A DNA stretch of 6,079 bases, taken from NCBI GenBank assembly GCA_002713285.1, contig PAVX01000040.1, forward strand, positions 1 through 6,079. Direction: 5' to 3'. Below, in pieces: positions 4,310 through 6,079 of this stretch. Each line of letters begins with the position of its first letter. The first letter of the stretch is position 1. The notes under the pieces are model-generated. The model did not search any database, was not told where the DNA came from, and was given only the letters and a program-made list of their open reading frames with translations. The DNA comes from Flavobacteriales bacterium. GTDB lineage: Bacteria > Bacteroidota > Bacteroidia > Flavobacteriales > TMED113. Made by a program: the position numbers and the translations under genes.

Positions 4310-6079
4310 TTATTTATTTATTTGATATATTTTTTCTACACTACCATCATCGTAGATGTAAAATATATATTGATTATTATTTTGATTATTATTTTGATTA
4401 TTATTTCTTCCTAATATGTCTGTGGTGACAATAATTTTATTTGGTCCAATTAAATTTTCTGACAAATCTGTTGAAGATGGGATAATGGTGACATCAAATT
4501 CGATTACACATGTTTCATTGATACCATAATACTGAATGAGACTCACTGTTCCTACACCTGGCTCTAACCATTGAATACCAATACTTGGTTCAGTAGCAGA
4601 ACTCCAAACTATATTACCACCATCAACTTGCCAAGCCGCCATATTATCTATATTTATTGACAATGTATAAATTTCATATGACCCAGATTCTACCACTATC
4701 TCTCCAAGAATGTCAAGATATTGACAAGAACATTCGTCTCCATAGCCATCATTATCGTTATCTGCTTGACCAGGATTATAATCTTCAATACAATTATCTA
4801 GTTGATCACAGACACCATCACCATCTATATCTGACAAACAATTATCATCACAATCATAGAACTCTAATGGACCTTGACCTCCACAATCACCACATTCATC
4901 ATATGTTGTAGCTCCACCACAAATACCTGCACAATCGATATTAATTACACAATTACCATCACAATCAAAATTAATCTCAGGAAATTCACAATTACCATTA
5001 TCTATCAAAGCCGTATTATCATAATTACATGCTGTTAAATCTGTACACCCTAGACAAATAGTATTATCTCCATCGCAAACACCACAATCATCTAATTCAG
5101 AAGTTCCACCACATAGTCCATTACAATCTATAGCAATTAAACAATTACCAGCACAATCAAAATTAATCTCAGGAAATTCACAATTATTATCATCTATATT
5201 GGCTAATTCATTATAATTACATGCATCTGCATTCATACAACCAAATAAATCACAAATACCATCATTATTAATATCACTTAAACAATTACCAAAACAGTCA
5301 AAGTTAGTTGGTGGAAATTCACAAGAACCATTATCAAGATTATTCTCAGGCTCATAATTACATGCATTCTCATCTGTACAACCTTCAATGATGAAGGTAA
5401 AACAAGAACCATCATCCTCTGTTGCATCTGAGTTATATTCAAAATAATTGGAATCAGTACAGCCATAGATTTCAATTTCATCACAAATTCCATCACAATC
5501 ATTATCAGAATCACAAATAACTAAACAGAACTCATTAATAGATTCTGTTCCAAAATCCGGATTATCCATCTCAACCACATATGTGCCAGCAACAATATTT
5601 CCATCGACACACAGTGGATTATCATGATATATGTAATAATTAGGATCATTCCCTGCAGTCTGATCAGAGCTAAGCCCATCTCCCCATTCATCATAAATAT
5701 TAAACTGATAACATCCTTCAGCTAAACAATATGATGATTCTATAATTTGACCACCCTGAAAATAATTATCTCCAGAATCAATAATTAAGCCATTTTCATC
5801 AAGTAATTCCCAACTAACTTCATTACTATAATAATCTGTTTCAATATACAAATCAATAGAACCAGAACAGACACAAGAACCATCATCCATAGTTGCCTCT
5901 GAATTATAATTATCAGCATTAGGACTCATACAACCATATATGTATTCACAAGAATTATCGTCTATATTAGCATTAGGATTATAATTCTCAGCAATTAAAT
6001 CAGTACAACCATACACAGAATTTCCACAACTTGTTTCAATATCATCACATGTAGTTAAACAATTAGAACCATTCACACC
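4310..6079 (-). CDS. Cys/Asp-rich repeat surface protein with TSP3-like, PKD-like and T9SS sorting domains, N-terminus outside window
   Basis: The frame is open to the right edge; a GTG at 6076 is preceded in frame by Gly, so it is not a convincing start and the gene is 5'-partial. Residues here are numbered from that GTG. Six 21-residue repeats beginning GC[TM] and ending [GN][SN]C lie at 23-43, 48-68, 205-225, 232-252, 279-299 and 343-363. Between the second and third is a beta domain (about 71-185) with GCYQFNIYDEWGDG, akin to the esterase N-domain. Stretches of the NFDCxGNC...DCxGxCGG type join the later repeats. Residues 416-449 (DIDGDGVCD...DNDNDGYGDEC) are thrombospondin type-3-like calcium-binding repeats. 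A PKD-like domain spans about 457-531 (WQVDGGNIVW...GVGTV). The sorting domain is 547-588, interrupted by (NNNQ)3. No catalytic domain is visible; an adhesive, structural or calcium-binding surface role is inference. The missing N-terminus could hold an enzyme domain. It leads the dehydrogenase by 2 bases. Confidence 0.88.
   Translation of the reverse strand, partial: GVNGSNCLTTCDDIETSCGNSVYGCTDLIAENYNPNANIDDNSCEYIYGCMSPNADNYNSEATMDDGSCVCSGSIDLYIETDYYSNEVSWELLDENGLIIDSGDNYFQGGQIIESSYCLAEGCYQFNIYDEWGDGLSSDQTAGNDPNYYIYHDNPLCVDGNIVAGTYVVEMDNPDFGTESINEFCLVICDSDNDCDGICDEIEIYGCTDSNYFEYNSDATEDDGSCFTFIIEGCTDENACNYEPENNLDNGSCEFPPTNFDCFGNCLSDINNDGICDLFGCMNADACNYNELANIDDNNCEFPEINFDCAGNCLIAIDCNGLCGGTSELDDCGVCDGDNTICLGCTDLTACNYDNTALIDNGNCEFPEINFDCDGNCVINIDCAGICGGATTYDECGDCGGQGPLEFYDCDDNCLSDIDGDGVCDQLDNCIEDYNPGQADNDNDGYGDECSCQYLDILGEIVVESGSYEIYTLSINIDNMAAWQVDGGNIVWSSATEPSIGIQWLEPGVGTVSLIQYYGINETCVIEFDVTIIPSSTDLSENLIGPNKIIVTTDILGRNNNQNNNQNNNQYIFYIYDDGSVEKIYQINK
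4317..4336 (-). repeat. 20-bp inverted repeat, right arm (repeat-protein sorting-domain end)
   Basis: Exact reverse complement of 2961-2980. With a few mismatches the similarity extends further into the DDG[ST]VEK codons on the far side (to about 4349), so the homologous block is about 40 bases. Confidence 0.88.
4371..4406 (-). repeat. Perfect 3 x 12 bp tandem repeat coding (NNNQ)3
   Basis: Three identical copies of TGATTATTATTT (plus strand) at 4371-4382, 4383-4394 and 4395-4406. On the coding strand each reads AAT AAT AAT CAA, adding Asn-Asn-Asn-Gln in frame. The array sits right after DILGR in the sorting domain, at the loop where the other three proteins carry a short linker of about six to eight residues. 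Because the unit is a multiple of three, copy-number change would keep the frame. Confidence 0.95.
4730..4831 (-). other. Thrombospondin type-3-like calcium-binding repeat region
   Basis: The coding strand reads DIDGDGVCD, then DNCIEDYNPGQAD, then NDNDGYGDEC. The DxDxDG loops and DNCxxxxNPxQxDxDxDGxGDxC order are the hallmark of TSP3 repeats, which bind calcium and act as rigid stalks in bacterial surface proteins. Weaker single loops occur upstream in the same protein (DINNDGICD and DSDNDCDGICD). Confidence 0.85.
4949..4994 (-). repeat. Direct repeat copy A (192-bp period) in the Cys-rich protein gene
   Basis: This 46-base stretch matches 5141-5186 with one mismatch (4959 T against 5151 G, giving Asp or Ala in the protein). 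It codes NCEFPEINFDCxGNC. Similarity fades but continues over about 108 bases (4883-4990 against 5075-5182), so a 64-residue module was duplicated fairly recently. Confidence 0.9.
5141..5186 (-). repeat. Direct repeat copy B (192-bp period) in the Cys-rich protein gene
   Basis: Partner of the copy at 4949-4994, offset exactly 192 bases (64 codons), 45 of 46 bases identical. It codes the second NCEFPEINFDCxGNC stretch next to the fifth 21-residue Cys repeat. Confidence 0.9.

Noticed and set aside
4657..4911. Plus-strand His-rich open frame of 84 codons inside the repeat-protein gene
   Set aside because: It is the antisense shadow of Asp/Cys/Asn-rich codons; the His and Tyr/Leu bias is what the opposite strand of such repeats produces, and the minus-strand frame has clear domains.
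5278..5514. Second minus-strand frame of 78 codons within the repeat-protein gene
   Set aside because: It is in another phase of the same repeat codons, Met/Ile/Val-rich by composition, with no independent support.
6074..6076. GTG as the start codon of the repeat-protein gene
   Set aside because: The frame stays open to the window edge, no signal peptide follows the GTG, and the residues after it already look like mid-protein repeat sequence.

Overview
The window looks like a chromosomal piece of an AT-rich, probably marine Bacteroidota (Flavobacteriia-like) bacterium. Four things point there: the tmRNA encodes the tag GESNYALAA, close to known Bacteroidota tags; start codons are preceded by A-rich DNA rather than Shine-Dalgarno sites; all four proteins end in a type IX secretion system (T9SS) type-A-like sorting domain; and Cys/Asp-rich repeats of the GCTDxxACNY...DDGSC kind, frequent in marine members of the phylum, are present.

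Layout. Positions 1-299 hold the 3' part of ssrA (tmRNA): tag frame, two recognisable pseudoknots, and the T arm and acceptor strand; its 5' part lies outside the window. Nineteen bases after its 3' end a plus-strand pair begins: an M43-type (pappalysin/cytophagalysin-like) zinc metalloprotease (319-1581) and an alpha/beta-hydrolase esterase of the PHB-depolymerase/feruloyl-esterase type (1578-2984). They overlap by ATGA. Three bases after the esterase stop comes the stop of a minus-strand pair that reads toward the first: a PQQ-dependent soluble glucose/sorbosone dehydrogenase-like protein (2988-4307), and upstream of it a large Cys-rich repeat protein (4310 to beyond 6079) whose N-terminus is outside the window. 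The minus-strand genes are 2 bases apart.

All four proteins are predicted to be secreted or attached at the cell surface. Three have visible N-terminal signal peptides and all four end in a short domain built on LGR...[DN][DN]G[KST]VEK. Protease, esterase and sugar dehydrogenase activities suggest an extracellular degradation set, and the repeat protein may be structural, adhesive or calcium-binding; this joint role is inference. The esterase and the repeat protein also share two accessory modules (a YGDGW-type beta domain and a 21-residue Cys repeat), so the two facing operons draw on a common module pool.

I see no CRISPR array, transposase, phage gene or clearly new defence system. The most unusual items are a perfect 3 x 12 bp tandem repeat (NNNQ)3 inside the sorting domain of the repeat protein, a 20-bp inverted repeat formed by the sorting-domain DNA on either side of the dehydrogenase gene, and the tight ssrA-protease junction.
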